The notes below the pieces were generated by a model. The model was not told where the DNA came from, did no database searches, and saw nothing but the letters and a program-made list of their open reading frames with translations. Below, piece by piece: positions 46,838 through 60,298 of a stretch of DNA of 64,000 nucleotides. A program made the position numbers and the translations under genes. Source of the DNA: Owenia fusiformis (Eukaryota; Annelida; Polychaeta; Sabellida; Oweniidae); the NCBI GenBank assembly GCA_903813345.2, contig CAIIXF020000008.1, forward strand, positions 3,047,341 to 3,111,340, in the 5' to 3' direction. How positions within the stretch are numbered: the stretch's first letter is position 1; every line of letters starts with the position of its first letter.

Positions 46838-49111
46838 CTATAAGGAGACCCCTTGGCCTCTTCAGATTTTAAAGATATGTGGCAGTTCAACGTCCGTGCC
46901 AATAATTTTCAATTTCACAACTTAAAGGGTGACGCATATCGTTTAGCAAATCGAACGCTCGTTTCTGGTGTTGCTCACCGTTTAGTATAAAAGGCCCGAT
47001 CCCGGAATAATACTCAAGGGTTCACAGGTTTGAGGTCGTTGTGTCAACACCTCTAACTGTTATATAGCATAAGTATATTATAGATCGTCACACATTTATA
47101 AAAGGGTGATTTTTATTTTGACAAATCAATTCCACATTTATGGGCGAAGTTTCAGGATCATCTATTTGTGTATAATAAGGAAAAATTGGCATCTAAATTT
47201 CCCCATAACGTAATAGCACACAGCTTGGCATATGAAATATCCTACAAATGAAACAAAGCAAGACAAACCGGTTTCTAATGCAAGGATTTATATTGGCTGT
47301 TGTACATGTATTCTTTGAACGCAATCACTCTTTGGATAACGTTTTCAAAATCATTATAAACGGATTACTTTATCTCAAAGACAATTTCAATAAACTGGAT
47401 TTTACAGAACTCCCCTTATTTCTTAAAAATGGACTGATCCAGTTGATTCGCCTAGAGCCGCCATATTGTTTTTATACGGGATGCTAATCGGAACCCTTTA
47501 AACATGTACATATTTACCTTATTTGCTCAATTTTTCTATTGTTACGTCTTTCAATTTATCATTCATATATCTCTGTATCTTCTTGTCAAACAACTCCTTT
47601 AATTCCCACTTATTTACGTACTGGTCAATTTTTTGTACAGGGGGTGCCGCTGGGACTCAAAATATCTACCCACATCTAGGGATTTTTCTCTAAAAATGGA
47701 CCCACATCTAGTGTTTTTCTTTCAAAAATAGACCCACTTCAAGGTAATTTATAAAAAAAGACCCACTTCCGGCGATTTTTTCAAAAGCAGTACCCAGTTT
47801 TAGGATTTTTCAAAAAGTAGACCCTGTTCTAAGGATTTTTTCATCGAAATGTGACCCATATGTGTCCCCATATAGCCAATATATGGGAGTACCCCCCCCC
47901 CGGGTTCTGCTATAGAAGGTATTTTCTTTTCTCGCATATTTTTCTCTAACTTTCACTTGTTTTTCTATCTAATCCATCTATTGCCTAGTGTTTCTTATAA
48001 CTTTCAATTTGTACATCATTATTACCAAAGTTTCATATATTTTAATAAAGTAAATTGTGTAAATTTATGACATTTAAATCTCTCTTTTGTTGCAAATGTT
48101 TTACGTGACTTTTTGTCTGCTATTCTTTGTATTTTCAGTTTACGGGACCGGAGAAGTGCTTCCATTCTGTGACATTCAATGTCTTACATTTTTTTATTCC
48201 CAATTTCCCCAATCCATTTTAGAATGAGTATTAGCTTGCTTTACTCAATCTAATTCTCGCTTTGCGAGCTCATTCCCTTATTCCAGTTTTTAGAACGGGT
48301 ATTGCTTGCTTTCCCCGAGTCTTTATGGCGTGCCTTGCAATGCCCATCCATATCACAATTTCTCTTTAACTTTGACATTCCCATTAACCTTTACCAGCAG
48401 TTTACGCACTGTTCCCGGGACCGTTCATTCTTCATAACCACTACTTTATTTCCATTCTAAACCCTTATGTTTCCCCAATAAATAAATATTAATTCCCCAA
48501 CCTCCACCCCATTTCATAAGGTTTTTGCTTGCATCACCTTATGTTATTTGTGGATGTTTGCATGCATCATCCAACTTAATATAAATATATCTGAACGTAA
48601 GCTTGCTTCGTTCTTTGATTAAATTTTCACACGTCGCGAGCCACTAATCATGGCTAATTCATATAATCAATTTATCAAATTTTAATGATCATTAATCGCG
48701 ATCTTAGTCCATGGTTAACTTATTAATAATTCAATCAAATATGATTAGTTCTAACCAATCATTTATTCCGAGTGTGACTCTGATCAGTGATTGTCATTGG
48801 TGACCATACAAGGGCCCGTGCACTCACCCATAGTAATGGCAACTATCATTTTACTTGATTCACAACTGGATCATAACTAGAAAACAGCAACCCCACGGAG
48901 TAGCAAATCCCAACGAACACTATACAAATCATGAATCTGTACAGTCACAATGTAATATTTACCATCTACTCGTCACTTCAATAAATATTTGAGATCATTG
49001 TAGTATCATGTAACCATACTTTTCAAGATAACTCTAAGTAATGGCGAATTCCTGCTCTAGGCATCCATTTTGAATTTTCAGAGGCACAAATCAGAAAAAC
49101 AATGCCATAAT

Positions 49112-49657
49112 ATACCAATACGCGATAACGTTTAATTTCGTTCAGTTTTGCTACCTCTCGTTTGAAGAGCTCTCATGTATGGTACAACTTCGTCTACATC
49201 CGGGTTCTTTCCCATTGGATTACACAGGGGTGCTATTTTCAATGCCGCACTGCGGCTCTATTAAACATTAATGTAGAGTTTCATTTGCACAAACGATAGG
49301 TATGTATGTAATTAAGATATATGACAAAGCTTTTTGAGCTATAATCCCCAAATCCGAAGAAATGTGTAGTTGAAAATGCCGTCCAATTCCAGTGACGTCA
49401 CTGATATCCCAGAAATTGCTCAGACGCCATCGAAATATAAATAATGTTACTTTGAATCTCCGATTATCTTTCTTATTATTGAATAGATTGGATTATATAA
49501 CTATGCTTGAGGGCTGATGGAAGATCAGAAGCTCAGAAACGTTCAGAGTAATCGACTCGTTCGGCGGGCCAATGAAAATTTGTCCCTTCCAAAGCGATGC
49601 ATCATGGGAGATATTTATGTAAATTACCACCTGAACTCTTATCGCGAATAGGAGTAT
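49112..49657. mobile_element. 546-bp MITE present only in copy 2
   Basis: Copy 1 reads straight through this point (about 25,218). The ends are ATACCAATACGCGATAACG and the complement of ATACTCCTATTCGCGATAAG, an imperfect 20-bp inverted repeat centred on CGCGATAA. The flanks give at most a 2-bp (AT) target duplication. It is non-coding and inserted after the segmental duplication, or was lost cleanly from copy 1. The superfamily is unclear; a Tc1/mariner-like origin is possible. Confidence 0.75.
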
Positions 49658-52351
49658 TGTGATCTACTCTGAAATTCCTTCAATTTGAGTATAATATAGC
49701 CATACTTTTAAGAGATCAGAAAATAATTGTGAAATCCCACATTACGCAGCCATTTTGAAATTTTTGAGGCCCGAATCAGAAAAACGATACAATATTTGCA
49801 ATCTTCTTTAAATTGCCTTTCATTTGAGTATAATAAAGCTATATGCTTCAAAAATATCTCAAAATTAACGCAAAGTCCTATTTTCCCAACCCCCCATTCA
49901 CGGCCCCTGGGCGTCAGGGTGAAAAACTCGGGATATATGTGAAATAGATAGATGTTGTGAATATATTACCAACTTTTCAAATATCAATCTTTATTATTTT
50001 TGTTTAAAATGAAAAACATAAGATTTTTTGCAAAAAATTCCCGCCATTTTTAAACCGGCGGCCATCTTGAAAAAAAATTTTGCGTTAAACTATATACCAA
50101 TATACATCTTTCCATCAAATATGAAGAAAATCTGTCGACTAGTATTCGAGTTATCTTCCGGACAGACGGATGGACTGACTGACGGACAGACGGACGGAGG
50201 GCTTCACTATGAATCCCTACTGAACTTCGTTCGTTAGGCAATCATTACATGCTGTAACCAATTAAATTCTAAGGAATCACAATCATTGATACATACTACC
50301 TCTTCTGCACTTTAGACGCCTTCACACACTACCTACACTAGCTTTCCAACATTTATCTTTCTCCTTGTAGCCACAAATGCTACAGATATTTGCATTAGGA
50401 GGCCCGACATTTCATTAATATTATAAATTATTCCATTATAATAATTAGTTTTCCTGGGATCGTATTGTCCCTCTTAAAATCGTATCCATTCAATAATTCG
50501 TATCGCCCCGGGGAGAAATAGTCTTGGAATCGTATTCACTCGAAAATCGAATTGATGAAAAAACAATCTTGGTAATCGTCCGTATTATAGGCCTTATCGT
50601 TAATCTACCGGGAACACTGTGCTTGGGACTACGGCACACATGTTACTGCTTCTGTTATATCATTTCCCTCAGGGGATTGACAAGAAATGGTCAGACGCAC
50701 TTAGCAGATCTAGACGGGGGCGTGGGGGTGCACGGCCCCTCCCCCTAAAAAGTCCGAATTTTAACTGGAAATTTTTGAGACCCCCCCCCCCCATTCTTGC
50801 TATGGAATTGGTAAAAATGCACCAAATTTTCGAAATTTTCTGGGGGTAGACCCCCCCCCTATTGTCGCGCTAGTTCGCGGCGCTCACTCATGCGGTTCGT
50901 TTCGCTCACATTTATTATCAACCCCCCCCCCCTTTACACAAAATATCCTGGATCCTAGTGGCCGTCTTTTTATATATCTTTTCTTAATATTTCATTTACC
51001 ATATTTCAAAACATATTTTGAAACATGTCATGAATGTTGACAAAACATGATCAGATTCTAATAGAAGTAGTAGAACACATACATCATTTTAAATGAGAAT
51101 TGAACACATGAATTGAGAAAAACGGACTATTTTCTCCACTAATAAGAAAATAGTGTCAGATATCGAGTACTGAACAATTAAAAAACAATAGGCCTACATA
51201 GAAAAACGTAAAGCATGGGTTTTGTTTTTCTAACCTATTTTACTTTTGTCACCTGATATGTTTGCACAGTATCTTACATGGCTTAGGGATGTCGGAATTT
51301 AAGTTTAAGATTAGCGCTGAACTCACATTTTTTCACATGGTGCCTTTTTAGGTGGATCCCGGCTATGGAATTAATGGTTGAGAAATAGGGATCGAAACTA
51401 GCCATATATCATGTATATAATAGCTTTCTCCTGATGATCATTGTGAACTTTTGTGTTTTAAGGATTATGACGGAAGCTTTGCGGAATGATATTGACATGA
51501 TTGACCATATATGGACTTTGAGATATTGTCTGTCCCACATTATGTGAGACTGAATGCCCTATCTTGTATAAATATTGGAATAGTATCTACAACTATTTTT
51601 ATGTTATGAGTATTGGTTTATCAATTTATATTTTTTGTTTAAAATATATTGTTTATGTGGGGCCGGGAGGCATTAGACATTGTTTCTTTTCACGTTGGAT
51701 TATGGTTTGGGATAGTTGGGAGTTTGTTTTCATAACGACTCACTGGTGCGCACTTTTTCTTACTGTGTTCTGTACAATTTTTGGTCTTTCCTATTGGCAT
51801 TTGTGCTTACATATTCCTTGAGTTTTTCATGCTCTTTCACCGTTGATTGAGATGTAAATGAAAAATATGCTTGTTCAGTTTTAATCCTTATTCTCTGTAC
51901 TTTAAGACGATGTAACTTTTATTTAAATAAAAATGTAGATTTTATATGAATTCCACTTTTAATTAATAACTATGATGATCAGTTGTTACACGATTGTCCT
52001 CTTCACTTGAACTACACGATTCTATAAAAATGACCAACCACAAACATTTAAATAAAAAAAGTAATGGCCAATTAATTAATTTGTTTACTAGAATGTTAAG
52101 AGAAATAGAGAGAAAGTCTAACAAAAATAGAAAATACTCAGAGTGGGGTTTATTGCCATAGCTGGCTTGAGCTAGTAGCAGCATGGCCATTGTGATTAAT
52201 GACTTAAATGAGTTTGACATTAATGTTGACTGGTTCTAAAGGATTGGCAGTGACAATGAGTGATATACATTGTACTGACACGAGTAAAATTATTCTTTAC
52301 ACAGTGAAGCAACTGTTGTAACCTGTCATCATCACCGTGGCCCGCGCCGTG

Positions 52352-52805
52352 GAATAGCCTGACAACGGTAAAGTCAGATACCGTTGTCACAAATGGCGGG
52401 CATAACCGTCGTTTCAATTAGATTTTCATGAACTGTATGTTTAATTAATAGAGCACCTAGACTAAATTCCTTTGGATCAACAATCAATCAAAGTGTCTTA
52501 ATACTCATTGTACAGTTTATAATGTTCTACCATCGAAATATAGTCTTTACCATATGCCGTTGCCTTTCTAAATTACTCAAATTCAGATTCCGTTGTCATT
52601 GACGATATCGAAGACGCTATATTGTGGTGATTCACGACACAATTTGATCAAAATTAGGATTTCATATGAAACATCATGACACCATGCACAGAATTTGTGA
52701 CGATAAAATCCCATGAAATGAGGACCAAGTGATTAAACAGTTGAAGCGACGGTTATGACCGCCATTTGTGACAACGGTATCTGACTGTAAAGTTGTCAGG
52801 CTATT
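52352..52805. mobile_element. MITE with about 60-bp TIRs, copy 2
   Basis: Duplicate of 29,322-29,775, with the same ends and length. Confidence 0.8.
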
Positions 52806-52952
52806 CTGGTGTGATTATAAAATTTAGTACTAGTACAAAGCATCAACTTGATTGTACAGGTGTTTGACTAAAATTATCAGTCCATTTACACTTACCGGTC
52901 AAGTCAAGTAACTTAGTCAACATTCGATATTCGTATGTTCATCAATACACGG

Positions 52953-54198
52953 TGCCCATGTCAAGCTGCGCGCCTACTTAGGCGCGCAGTTTGTTTCGAT
53001 CACAAACTGCGTGCCTAAGAACATTGGATCATTTAAGTTGGAGTCTGTATTTTGAAACTTTATTTAAAAACATTTATCCTGCATTGTTTTCTTGTTCAAT
53101 GCGTTCATTCTGTGGCGAATATACGAATCTTGCAAATACTAGCAAAAACGGTGTGCAAATGAATCTTAGTTTTAAAACATAAGCAGATTAATGGCATTTT
53201 CGTCACTGATTTAATGGGAATTTATACGTAAATCGATCTAGCACTTTAAACATAAATGACAAATACTAAGACTCGTTTTATATTTAATTCCTAACACATT
53301 TATCATGTTTAATTCAAAATATTTCGAGATAAAACAGATAATCAGGAGATTAAAAAGAAATAAACCACAAACTGCGCGCCTATTTTAGCCAGAAATTACA
53401 ATCTGTGCGCATACACTATTAAAACTACATATTATCATTGGAATTTCTACAGAGGTACGTGTAGGTGTTTTCGATGTAGCTTTGGAAATTTTGCTTTATC
53501 GTCAGATTTTATGAGATTTTCATATTGAAAGTCAAAATGTATAATAGAAGTGACAATTAAGTTGGGAACGAAAAAAACATTTATTTTCAGATCACCATCT
53601 TGGTGGATGGACTCTCATAGTGTTTCAATTATGGAGTTCTACTATTAGACACATATGTGCCTTGTATGGCGCTTATGTTTTCTAATAATACAAAACAAGC
53701 TTGGATAGGCAAGCAGTTTTTAAATATTAGGCACGCAGTTTGGGAAATACATGTGAATATAGGCGCGCAGTTTGACAAGAAAAATGTTTAAATCACGTTT
53801 ATGGCGTATTATCGTTTTGAACACAAATTTTGCTGTTTTAATCAGATGGAGTGATCCTATATATTCTAGCATACACAGACACAATGGCTGAATAAACGGC
53901 AAATGACGATAAAAAGACATAGATATAACTTTACACTGTAAATTTTGAACACAGAAGTTACTTAAGACCCTTATATTGAGATAACTAGGTTTACATCGGG
54001 AAAAACATTGAGTACTATGAGTAAATTAAGTTCATCTTCACAGAATGGTACTATCTTTAGAACGAGACTAACCTTGTATTTTTCGTATTTTGGCTCTTTT
54101 TGGGAGTCGTGTCCTCCCCGTCTCACATTTTGAAATATGCGCGCAGTTTGTCAGAGTTTCAAATTGCGTGCCTAGTAGGCACGCTGCTTGACATGGGC
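52953..54198. mobile_element. TIR element with repeated GCGCGCAGTTTG motif, copy 2
   Basis: Fuller version of 29,923-31,019. The extra segment at about 53,748-53,896 has another AGGCGCGCAGTTTG at 53,761. The missing segment in copy 1 is bounded by a short AA/AAA match, consistent with a microhomology deletion. Confidence 0.7.
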
Positions 54199-56182
54199 AT
54201 CGTGCAATATTTACTAAGAATGGTGCCACAATTGAAGTAAACCTCTGTTTAATTATTTTCAATATACTGTACCTATCAGCAAACGTGTAAATGTTAAAGG
54301 CCCCATGTAAAGTTTAAACCACTTTGGCTTATATTGTAGTCTTACCCAATGTTATCAAAGTGTGATATGTGAAACTTTTTTTTAAATTTCAAAAAGTGGT
54401 TTTTGATAGACTTTTTGTTCCAAAATTTGTTAATTTATTTAAAACCAACTTTTAGAGGTCACTCATATCTTCTAATTAGCCACAATTCATACCAATTCAT
54501 AGCATTCATCCTCCCATGTTTTTTGCCGAAAAATTAAGAAAATCGGTTGATAAACAAGCGAGAAATGAACTTATCAGTTCATGAAAATGGTTCTGAGAAA
54601 AATGCATTTCAAAATTTTAATTCTCATAGAAACCAATGGTACAATGATATCTAAAACATAATTTATTCTTCCTTTTAACCTGGTTAGACAATCAACATTG
54701 TTTTTTATGAAAATCTAGCATATTTAGAAAAGATTGACATCGAAAAAAAAAATTCAATTTTTTTTCAAAAAGTTTTTGTTACCTTAGTGACATCACTAAT
54801 GTTTCAAAATATTTTTGATAAGCTAAAACATTGAAGTGGCCCATTAAATATGACATTTTATTATTGAAAAAGTGTGTCTTTTGTTCAATCTTTGCATTGG
54901 TGTGAAAAAGATAATCTTTTTTGAAATGCATTAAGAAATAATTGATGATTAAGAAATTTCAACTTATTTTGAAAAGTGGCGGGAAATTTGAATATTTGAG
55001 AAATGAAATGCTCACAACTTTTTTTTCAAAAAATTTTTTTTGTTCAAAAATCTCTAAAATCACTTTTTAAGTCCTGACAAATAGTAAATGAATGATAAAA
55101 AAATATTTTCAAACTTTAGACGGGGACTTTAAATTTGATGTCCTGTTACATAGGCTATTGGTGAAGCAATCTTGGGGATATGGCCTAAATTTCTAAATTT
55201 CCACTATGTCCCTGTATACCCCTACTTCAAAAGATGTATGTTATTTGTCATTTTTCATAATGAATTAACCATAAATGTATTTTTTCTTGTTTACATACAG
55301 AATTAACTTTCTGTTTTCAAATATTGAAAGATGGTACTGCATTTATTTTTTCATGATATGGAGCAAACAAATGCGTGTCAATTTACACTGTAATATCCCA
55401 CATACTTATATTTCAAGGTTAGTTTTGAAGAATAATCAAGAAAATCCATGTTTTCACATGAGTTCATCCTTGTCAAAGAACGTAAATGAGGATATGCGGT
55501 TTGAAAAACTAACAACATGTTTTAAGTTCTTACAATTCTTGGTTAAAACAAATATTTTGAAAGTTGTGATTTCGAATGTAATATCCAACTCAATGAAATT
55601 TGTTGATATTTGTGAATTTTTTCTATCGGAATGCACATTGCTGGATCACAGAACCTTGCCTTGTTCGAGATGCACGAAAAGTGTATTGTTAATACTTGAC
55701 GTCGTTCTGATATTTGGATGTGATTGACGTTTTCGTTAATTTCCAACCACTGTAGCTTCCAACTTAATTTTTGAAAGCCAAATATGATAGTCACGAATTG
55801 ATATTTAAGTCACATGTTGATGCATACATCATGCGTGTACGTTAACTGTCGAATACATGCCGACTTACATTTATATAAATATCGTATCGGAATTGAGTAT
55901 GATATTAGTCGAGGCTTAAACAAAGCAATAAAATTACGTGAAATCTTTTGTGAACGATTTTTCAAGAATCCTCCTTCAAAGTGTTACCACAGTGCTCCCC
56001 AGGAGTGGAAATTTCGTAAAAATAATAGCGGGTTGTTGGAATTTTTGTTTGAGTTTATAGCTCAGCATCTATAAATTTAAAAATGTGTCGCCTCATTGAG
56101 AGGTACATGCAGATTTTGGCGATCTATCATTATAAAAGGCTAAATTTGGTGCAAAAACAGGAGTTGACACGCTTACATTTGG

Positions 56183-56276
56183 AATTTCAAAAAGTGGTTT
56201 TTGATAGACTTTTTGTTCCAAAATTTGTTAATTTATTTAAAACCAACTTTTAGAGGTCACTCATATCTTCTAATTA
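56183..56276. repeat. Templated insertion copied from 54,385-54,478
   Basis: These 94 bases copy a segment 1.8 kb upstream in the same duplication copy, with its private variant AATTTATTTAAAAC (copy 1 has AATATATCTAAAAC). They are followed by a second copy (56,276-56,367) of the 92 bases at 56,095-56,186. Copy 1 has neither. The junctions share AATTTC and ATT microhomology. This pattern points to template-switching repair. Confidence 0.85.
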
Positions 56277-57269
56277 TTGAGAGGTACATGCAGATTTTGG
56301 CGATCTATCATTATAAAAGGCTAAATTTGGTGCAAAAACAGGAGTTGACACGCTTACATTTGGAATTGAAATTTCCTACATAATTGTCGACTCATGTTTA
56401 AAAGTCATGAAAACAAGGTTGAACACAAAACAATGACCTAGTTACTGTCCATTTAGCATGGGATCACTAAGGGAAATATTATTAATGACTTAAATCGTTA
56501 ACGGTTAAGTTGTATTCCATGAAACTTATCAATTTAAAAATGCAAAATGTTCAATTTTGTTTTTCAATTATAAAAATGGCACCTGTAGAGAACAACGTTT
56601 ACAAAATTATTTAAAACGGAGATATTTACTTATGTAACATTCGTTGGCATGTGTCAGGGAGTAAATAAGGAGAATATGCATTTGATTCTATATCTTGTTC
56701 CCAAAGGAGTTTGTTTCTTAGCTACTTTTATCATATCGAACTCAAATATTTCGAATGCTTATTTGAGAACGCTTTGTTGAGACTGGATTCGAGATGTACT
56801 CAAAATTAATACGTTAAAATGTGTATTATCATCTTAATATCCACCTCACAAATTATTTTGGAAATTAAAGATGTACGATTTTTGAGATTTTTATTTTCGA
56901 ATGTTGACTTAGTTACTCGACTTGACTGTTACATCAACTTACAGGTCAATAAATATATATTCAATATTATATTATATCCAATAAATCAAATAAATTATAA
57001 TTTGTCTTCTCATCTTTAAATTCTTTAGACCCGACATAATGCCCTATGCAGCCTCAGTCACATTTGATCTATGTCTTGTCAACCAGACGGTGGCCTTGGT
57101 TTCCCAAAATCCAGAGAAATATCCAGCATAAAATATAGAGATAAACAGTGCTGTAGACTTTCTATATCGATTTTGTGAAGCCACAGCCTCCGTAGAGCAA
57201 ATTTGACCGAGGCTTAAATGCCATCCCAATGTATTTTACTTTCCCTTTAAATATAGATAAATTAGATCA

Positions 57270-58525
57270 TTAACTGTATGTCATACTCTACATACTTTTG
57301 TGACAGTCTACATAATTATCATAGACCATTTAAATGTGTGTCACAGTTGACATACTTCTTGTACCATTAAAATAGACCATACAAATGTATGTCAAAGTCT
57401 ATATACTTCTTGTAGCATTAAAATAGACCATACAAGTGTATGTCAAAGTCTATATACTTCTTGTAGCATTAAAATAGACCATACAAATGTATGTCAAAGT
57501 CTATATACTTCTTGTAGCATTAAAATAGACCATACAAATGTATGTCACAGTCTGTATACTTCTTGTAGCATTAACATAGACCATACAAGTGTATGTCACA
57601 GTCTATATACTTCTTGTAGCATTAATATAGACCATACAAATGTATGTCAGTCTATATACTTCTTGTAGCATTAATATAGACCATACAAATGTATGTCACA
57701 GTCTATATACTTCTTATAGCATTAACATAGACCATACAAATGTATGTCACAGTCTATATACTTCTTGTAGCATTAATATAGACCATTCTAATGTATGTCA
57801 AAGTCAATATACTTCTTGTAGCATTAATACAGACCATACAAATGTATGTTACAGTCTATATACTTCTTGTAGCATTAATTTGACCATTCAAATGTATGTT
57901 ACAGTCTACATACTTCTTGTAGCATTAATATAGACCATTCTAATGTATGTCAAAGTCTATATACTTCTTGTAGCATTAATATAGACCATACAAATGTATG
58001 TTACAGTCTATATACTTCTTGTACCATTAATATAGACCATACAAATGTATGTCACAGTCTATATACTTCTTGTAGCATTAATATAAACCATACAAATGTA
58101 TGTTACAGTCTATATACTTCTTGTAGCATTAACATAGACCATACAAATGTATGTCACAGTCTATATACTTCTTGTAGCATTAATATAGACCATTCTAATG
58201 TATGTCACAGTCTATATACTTCTTGTAGCATTAATATAGACCATACACATGTATGTTACAGTCTATATACTTCTTGTAGCATTAATATAGACCATACAAA
58301 TGTATGTCACAGTCTATATACTTCTTGTAGCATTAACATAGACCATACAAATGTATGTCACAGTCTATATACTTCTTGTAGCATTATATAGACCATACAA
58401 ATGTATGTCAAAGTCTATATACTTCTTGTAGCATTAATATAGACCATTCAAATGTATGTCACAGCCTACATACTTCTTGTAGCATTAATATAGACCATAC
58501 AAATGTATGTCACAGTCTACATACT
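57270..58525. repeat. 51-bp minisatellite, copy 2 (about 24 units)
   Basis: Expanded counterpart of 33,905-34,545. Because 51 is divisible by three, a repetitive open frame crosses it (57,640-57,933); this comes from the repeat, not from a gene. DNA after the array differs from that after the copy 1 array. Confidence 0.9.
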
Positions 58526-60290
58526 TTGCCTTGCACCAATATTGATCGCCCAGCTTTAATTGTTGGCTTTGTTGGTAATCTTGATATAGTTGCCTGGAAA
58601 TACAAAACTACAAGAATACAAAATTACACAAAGCATATCATGAATAATATATGAATCATGGCAAAACATTTCAGTTGTCAGTTTTATGAGCCTAGATGCT
58701 CAAAACTGCAAACATATTTTTTAATCAGGAAGTCAATGGGAGAATATAAACTTGGGGCTTATAGAAAGTGTTCATATTGAGAGGTGTTCAAATTGCAGAG
58801 GTGTTCAGATAAACAGGTTTTAATTTACAAATATGAATGTGCATTTTCAAACATGTTGTACTTACACATGGTGACTTATCAGCTGATGACATATATGCCA
58901 CACACATACTCTCAGTGGAATGTACCCAGATAACTTCAACTGCAATACATGTAAATAATACATACAACTTTAGGCTTTGGTTTTTTGAATAATCATAGCA
59001 AACAGGTGATGCGTCACAAAAATGAGTAAAAGTAACATCCAATAATACTTAATAATAATATATCAGCAGGCCTGTAGCCAGGAGGGGGGGGGGGGGTTCG
59101 GGGAGATTGAGTGAACCCAAAATTTCTTTCAAAATCATGCAGTTTTTCACCATTCTGAGCACTTTTCAAGTGATTTTGGCCATATTGCCAAAGTTGCCAA
59201 AGTGAACCCCCCTGGAATTTTTTAAAAAGTGACCCCCCTTTGCAAATCCTGGCTACGGGCCTGATCAGGCATACAAGAAAGGCTTTTCCTGTATGATGGT
59301 TACTGTACTGAGTTGTAAGATTTGTTATTTAGCAACCACACCATTACAGCATTTGTTTGCAACATAGGTTTCAGGCCGATATATGATAATATAAAGATGG
59401 CAGTCAAGTAGTTTGTCTAATAATAATGTACCATTCAAAGTGTTGCATGAGGCCCCTATGTGGGGAAGGTTGAGAAATTTACACACAGCAATACAGAGGG
59501 GTGGGGGGGGGGGGGGGGTCTCACGCAAACCTTTGAATGGGGCATAATATACAAGTAATATACAAAAACAATGGTATTCCAAGAACAAGTAATTAACCTC
59601 TTTGGTTTCTGTAATTCTATTCAGTGATAGTGCCCTCTTTTGATCAGTACAAGGGAATAAGCAAGCATTGTATAATTGGGGGAATGGGATATTAGACTTT
59701 GGTAAAGTTTGTTGTTTGTCAATTACACTGTGAAATATTGCAACTTTATATACTTGAACAAATTGATTAAATGATCGAATAAAAATCAAGAATTATGTTA
59801 TACCATAGGCTTTCAAGTCTCTTGAAGGCCCATGGTTATACTGTACATATCCTATTTATTCAAAAATAAGGATGGACTTATTGGATTGTGATAGGGAAAT
59901 CCTTATGTAATAAGGTTAAGGGGATATTTTATAAGGAATCCGAATGGACCACTCCATGAACTTTTTTCTATTAGTTTATATGCTAATGCACAACATATCC
60001 AAAGAACTAATCAAAAATATTTTATCAATTCAAGGGGATAAGAAAAGGATACCAATACATCTAGGCACCAGGCATGACTACATAAATAAAGTAAACAATC
60101 TGTTTGTTTCATGTGATAATGACTCTAGATAAGCACAAAACTCTTTGTGCATTTGCACTGTTGGTAGACAACACATGATTATGCACGTTACATAGATAAC
60201 TTTCACATCAGGGATAAACATGTGAATCTTCATCTTATACAACTTTCTTAAAGAAATATTTCATAAGCTTTGTTTCATAATGAATTTGAC
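58526..60290. other. Intergenic region before the SOUL gene
   Basis: Single-copy DNA after the duplication. It contains a small MITE (59,067-59,263) and G runs near 59,083 and 59,502. A 154-codon minus frame (59,325-59,789) runs through the G run and shows no known domain. On the minus strand near 58,533-58,594 there is a TTTCCAG-bounded open stretch that might be an exon, but I could not assign it. No gene is supported. Confidence 0.4.
59067..59263. mobile_element. Short MITE with CAGGCC(C/T)GTAGCCAGG ends
   Basis: Ends CAGGCCTGTAGCCAGGA and the complement of CAGGCCCGTAGCCAGGA, flanked by ATCAG on both sides (59,062-59,066 and 59,264-59,268). 197 bp, non-coding, with a long G run. This terminal sequence is widespread among invertebrate MITEs in my recollection. 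Confidence 0.75.
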
Positions 60291-60298
60291 TATAAAAG
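60291..60298 (+). promoter_or_regulatory. TATA box of the SOUL gene
   Basis: TATAAAAG about 45 bp before a donor site (AAG/GTGAGT at 60,344), suiting a short non-coding first exon of about 60,322-60,343. Confidence 0.65.

Larger units (their letters stand above)
41698..58525. repeat. Segmental duplication, copy 2
   Basis: Second, shorter copy of the unit starting at base 1, in the same orientation. It lacks the large transposons of copy 1 and so preserves their target sites: TTAA at 44,889-44,892 and 45,087-45,090, AATA at 44,996-44,999, ATTCC at 48,377-48,381 and TAACCT at 52,319-52,324. Its own additions are a 546-bp MITE (49,112-49,657), about 149 bp near 53,748-53,896 that copy 1 has lost, and a 181-bp templated insertion plus local duplication (56,183-56,367). 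Apart from the methyltransferase-like gene, I see no gene in this copy; its many short open frames are the same AT-rich frames as in copy 1. Confidence 0.95.

Noticed and set aside
57640-57933. Repetitive open frame that looks like a 17-residue repeat protein
   Set aside because: It is the 51-bp minisatellite read in a frame kept open because 51 is a multiple of three.
58533-58594. Possible minus-strand exon bounded by TTTCCAG
   Set aside because: The donor would be a GC site, the translation matches nothing I recognise, and no neighbouring exon is seen.
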